DNA of 64,000 nt from Mesocentrotus franciscanus (lineage: Eukaryota > Echinodermata > Echinoidea > Camarodonta > Strongylocentrotidae): assembly GCA_037976565.1 (NCBI GenBank), contig CP137686.1:836646-900645 (forward strand), read 5' to 3'. A program made the translations under genes and the position numbers. The notes beneath the pieces are model-generated. The model was not told where the DNA came from. It did not search any database and saw only the letters and a list, made by a program, of their open reading frames with translations. Each line of letters begins with the position of its first letter. The stretch's first letter is position 1. This document shows, piece by piece, positions 52,201-58,200 of the stretch.

Positions 52201-55200
52201 GCGGCCGTCTTGAAAAATAGCCCGACTGTCTGGGAAAATGTACGGAGTGGCCATTTTGAAGAAAAAAAAAGGAAAAAAAAGGGCCTCCTCCTTCCTATTT
52301 CTCAAAAAGGCAGGATGCTATTAAACATTTTTTTTTTTAATTTGGCCTAAGTGTACAGTGCCGGGAATCAATCCTACAACCCTCGCATCTCCCATCAGGT
52401 GTTTAAACCACTCTACCATACCTTCCCTTCTCTGAGAGGGAACCAATCTCCAAAATAGGTTTCTCTAACTATTTGAGATGTTTCATATGATTTTATATCC
52501 ACATGCAGGTTGTAGAATACCAAGGCTTGACATCAAAGGGCACCCCTGGTCATTATGGGTTCTCAAATCCAAACCCTAACTTTAGGCTTATGCATTCACA
52601 CTTAAAGTACAAGTCCACTCCACTGAAAAGTTGAGCTGATTAGATAGACAAAAATCTAAAAAGCCCAAATATAACTTGGTTTTGGAAAATGGTGCTCAGA
52701 TTTATTTTTAATAATTTTTTTTATGAGCAAAAACAAGTTAATGATCGAGTCGGTTGTGACGTAGGGTCCTCACAACACAGATTCGTAATGTAACCAAATT
52801 TAATGCATACGTCTTTGTGAAGTGCCTCGATACAAACTATTTCATTCACCTGATAAGAATAATGAAACACTATTATTCTTATCAGGTGAATGAAATAGTT
52901 TGTATAGAGGCATTCACAAAGACGTATGCATTAAATTTGGTTACACTACGAAAATAGCCTATTGTCAGAATGTATACCGCTGTCACTTTCGTTTTGAGGA
53001 GCATACGTCACATCCGTACAGCAACATAAATGTTTTGCTCGAAATACCCGAAACAAAAATCGCTCTTAAAAATCACCTGATTGAAGTACGCCCGTGATAT
53101 TTGGCAGTTTTAACCTTTGATTTATTTACAACATGTTATAATTTTTGAAAATTGGAGTGGACTTGGGCTTTAAGAAGAAAAATAAATTGAGAAGCCCTAT
53201 AATGAAAGAAGTTATGTGAACTGTGAAGCCCTATCAGCTTCATATACTGTACATGTGTGTGTAGTTTTATCATGATCAAGAAAGTTTAAAAACAAAGATT
53301 TTACACCCCACAAAAAAGGTAATAAAAACAAACTGTCAGTAGTACATGTAGATCATGTACACTCAAACAGTGAAAAAAATACATGGGGGCTCAGGGCGAA
53401 TTTGCCCCCGAAATGCCCCAAAGAGCCCCCGAAAATCAGAAAAGAGCCCCTGTAAATTTGCAGAGTTCAATGCAAAACAAATTTTAGAGTGTTATTATTA
53501 CGCAGACAAGCTTGAAAAGTAGCCCCCGAAAAATAAATATTAATTTTTTCCCTGCACTCAAATGCACTCAAACATGACCTGACAATACCTCCAAGTTAAA
53601 TTCTGTACAGGCCTTGATATGACATGTACATGTAATTCAAAACTCAAAACACATTGAGCAAGAAAAGTCTTGACAAGAATTTCTAAAAAAGAGTTCAAAT
53701 GGTTTGAGTTCCTGTGTTTGTGGAAGTACTTACATGCTCCATTCATTATATACAGTGTATTTATCGAATTAATCTTATTCGTTAATTCTATTTACTTTCC
53801 TTTATGGGGGTTGGGTAGTTTAAACCATCCTCAGCGCTTTCACAAATTCAGCCCATCCCTATTAATAAAATCCCCTCCTTCACCCCTTTTCTTACACTAC
53901 TGTACAATGCAATACAATTGTCCATGGGAGAATACCAGTAGGTCCAGGAAGACCAGGATGCTATCAAATCCATACCAATTAAAGAGTACAAATCACAGGA
54001 GGGTGGGGGGGGGGGAATAATTCTTTGAGTTTAATAGGGGTTCCATGACTTCAATCAACATCCATGCCAATAAGGAGCTACATGTACATGTACATGTACA
54101 GTAAGTACCGGTAGCCTCATCAGCATTACCATCAATTTAATTCAATTTGTTTAATTCAATTCAATTCAATTCAATTCAATTCGTTTATTCACTCAATATA
54201 TAAAAACAGATACATAAAATTGCGTATGAACGCATATGACAATATAATACAAAAAGATAGGCATAGTAAAATCAGGAGTTGAAAGCACAGGTAACATAAA
54301 TTGTGTGGGGATCAGATTAAAGATCTATTTAAAGATCTTGTAAATTCGACCCCATTGTAATGTATAAATTGCTTTAAAAATTGTTGCATGTACAACAACA
54401 AGAGGGAGAGAGAGAACATAAACAGCTGGGTCATGGAGGAACGAGAGAGAGAGAGAGAGAGAGAGGAAGGGAGAGGGAGAGAGAGACCGACAGACAGAGA
54501 GGGAGCGAAGAGGGAGGAAGAAAAATTCAGGGAGAGAAAGGCAAGATGAGAAATAGCGTTAATACATAGAATGAAATTAGACCCAAGCATGTTATATAAG
54601 AAATACAAGTAATAGACCAGTCTCGCAAATGAATTAATGAACTTGAATACACTACGAACATGGCCCATTGAATAAAACCCAGACGAACCAGCGCTTAACA
54701 ATAACATTGAAATAAACAACGAACAACAGGTGACTCACTGAGAATAAGATTGTACATGTAAAAGCCTTTCTTTGTATTGTCTCTTGAAAATGTTGTAAGA
54801 GCATGCAGATTTAAGGTTTGGAGGCAATGCATTCCATAGTTTGGGACCTGCACAGTAAATGGTTTTTTGAGAAACTGACGTACTTGCGTAAGGAATGTGG
54901 AAATCTGCATGTGATCTATTACATTGGGAGTGGATTGCAGAGTTAATGGAAAAATAGTGTGTTAGGTATAATGGCAAGATTTGTCTCTGACAAGAAAACA
55001 TAAATATAGCAAGTCTAAATTTATACAAATTGAATACATTCAAAAGTTTTAATTGAGTAAATAAAGGCTTAGTTGAGGCAAGGAAGGGCATTTTACAAAT
55101 TACCCTCACTGCTCTTTTTTGCAATCTATACATGTATACTCTCAACACTTTTTCCTGAGAAGCCGAGGCCCAGACAATATTGCAATATATAAGAAAAGGA

Positions 55201-58200
55201 TAAATTAGTGTATAGTACAGAGATAACAAAACATTTTTAGGCAGGTAGTTAAGTTTGTTCATAACACCAATATTACGTGAGATTGTTGTACATATATAAT
55301 TTACATGGTCATGCCAACGCAATTTGTCGTCAATTAGAATTCCTAGAAATTTTGTGTTAGATACTATTGTGATTTCAGAGCCATTTAGATATACCTTATA
55401 GTTGGAAATATCAATATTTCTTTTGGTGGAAATCATCATGAGTTTTGTTTGCATTTAGTAGTAACTTGTTAACTTTGAGCCAATGGGCGACATGTTCTAG
55501 TTCGTGGTTTAGAGTTTGAATAAGTGTTACTTCATCTTTGTTTGATAGAGAAATAGTAGTGTCATCTGCGAAGAGGACATACAGTGTAACTGAGTTTGGA
55601 AGAAGATTTATGAATATCATTTATATATATTAGAAAAAGAAGGGGGCCTAAAATTGACCCTTGCGGAATTCCGCATGAAATATTTTGCATATCAGATTGG
55701 TTATTATTGTAAACAGTGAATTGTTTTCGGTCATCTAAATAGCTCTGAAACCATTTTAAAGGGATACCCCTGATGCCTAAACAAAATAGTTTTGCTAATA
55801 ATATTTCATGATTTAAACAATCAAAGGCCTTTGAAAGGTCCAAAAACACACCGATAGAAATATCTTTGGCATCCATAGCTCTTGTGATGGTACTATGAAT
55901 GAATTCAATAAGAGCAGAAGAGGTTGAGTGTTTAGACCTAAAACCAAATTGATTACTGAAAAGCAACTGAAATCTTTCAATGAAAGAGACAAGTCGATTG
56001 TACATGCATTTCTCAAGAATCTTTGAAAATATAGGAAGAAGAGAAATGGGCCTATAATTTGAATACAGGTTAGATTGACCCTTCTTAAATATAGGAATAA
56101 CTTTTGCAACTTTCAACTTGTCAGGAAAAATACCTTTATTAATAGACACGTTAAATATTGCAGGGCAGGTCCAAGCTATTTGGATTGCGACGTACGGGAC
56201 ATTCAGAGACTTTAAAAGAAATAACAATGAATGAAATTATTTATATGGCTATCTTTTGGTATGAGTCGGTGGCTATTATAGGCTAGTTCATTTGTGGAAA
56301 GTTTTAGTTCTGGCCAATTCTTAAATTAATTTTTAATGTAATTAATGTGCTGCGTGACGTACGGGACCAGAGAATTTCTGACTTTTTCAAAAATAAGTTC
56401 ATCGTAAAAGTTCTCTGAATTTATAAAGTTATGAGATTTATGGTATTGATATCTTAATTCATTATGGAATCAAGCATTAATCACAATTATGACCATATTT
56501 TTCTGACCTTTCGTTGTTATGTAATATACCAAAACATACATGTAAATGTGTGTATGTGACGTACGGGACACGTGACGTACGGGACAACTTTTCCCTATGG
56601 GAAAATACATTGAAATGAAGAATTTTCGTCAAAATTTGTTAAATGTGAACAATTTTAACTTAAATCAGTGACAATTAGAGTGTTTTAGAACCCAATTAGA
56701 TCCCCTGACCATCACTTAATATCCTCTGTGTTAATTTATGAGGTAAATCAATACAAATATTACTTTAATAAAGAAAACAAATTGAATTACATTCAATACA
56801 CACTATATTACCATTTTTATTCCTTTTACCCATCTAACATGTGCAGTCATGCTTCTTTTCTCATTTATTTCATCCATACCATTCAACATTGCTAAATGTT
56901 TATAAATAGAAATTAATGAAGAAGATTAACTTGAACTTGAAAACTTTTATTTAAACTTGTTTGAAACACAGGGGCACACTCAGCACATCATATTTTGTCA
57001 AAGAACATTTCTTATGCTCTAAGTGTTTGTGAACAAAGATACATTACAAATATGAAGTCTTTTCTTCATAGCTTGTTTGAATTACAATTACTTGATAGTA
57101 ATATCACAGAATTTTGATGGAATTCAAAGAAAATGCTGAACATATTATCTTTTTTATTTTTTTTATTACAGATTAGAACATGTATATGTTGCTGTCATAC
57201 ATGTATATTAAGAATTTTGATGTACTTTAATGTACATGTTTGTGATAGATGGATACAAAAATATAAATCTTGAATGTAGGCTATGGATGTGAAGCTTAGA
57301 CCCTGACATCAGACCCTGCCTCACACCCGTATATGATATTCTTGCCGGGGGCTCCTACCCTAATATCCTTCAGTAGGTCCTAAGGAAGCCCTGTGTCAAA
57401 AACGGCATTTGTACAACAACAAATCAATGTTATAAAATCATTTGGGGGCTCCAAAAAGATGCCCCCGCCCCCACACCATTAAATTGAAATTTTTGCAGGG
57501 GGCTCCTAGCCTAATATCGTTTAGTAGGTCCTAAGGAAGCCCTGTACCAAAAATGGTGCTTTTTTCCAGCAAGTAACGATAATTTCACTAAGCCACCTGA
57601 CTATGAGCAAAACAATTTTTACTCCAATTGCGGGAGAGCGGGTGGAAGGGCGTGGTGGGATGGCGTGGTGGGACGGCGTGGTGGCGTGAGACTCCCTCCA
57701 AATGCGGGAGGGTTGACAGCCCTTACCTTAGTTATGATTGCCACGTGATGCCGAGTTGGCCCATTTTCAACATCTATACTTAATATACGTTACACTGTAC
57801 AGACTACAGTTACATTATGACTGTCATTAGATCAAGATGATGTACATAAAAAACGTACATTGTAGTTGTACATCATTCATACGAGGTCTAGATCTACATA
57901 GTAGGCCTAGGTACATGCACATGTAAAGTAAACAATGTAGAATCTAGACTACATGTCTACATGTCTAAATCTACCCCCAAAAAAATAGTCTACTTCATTA
58001 ACATTAACTAATTCATCAACTATTCTACACAGACTACCAACGTCAGTTGATAAAATGCATTGATTTGAAGACATGATTAAATTAAAAAAATAGCTTACCA
58101 AGAATGATGCACAGCACACCAACAATCACAAAGATCACCCTAAAACGTTTCCAAATAGTCATGACTGATGCCCAGTTCATTATTGGTCTTCTTCTAAACC

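Noticed and set aside
54735..56227. Possible host gene on the minus strand with 239- and 221-codon frames
   Set aside because: The motifs are those of a LINE reverse transcriptase, broken by two frameshifts and truncated at the 5' end.
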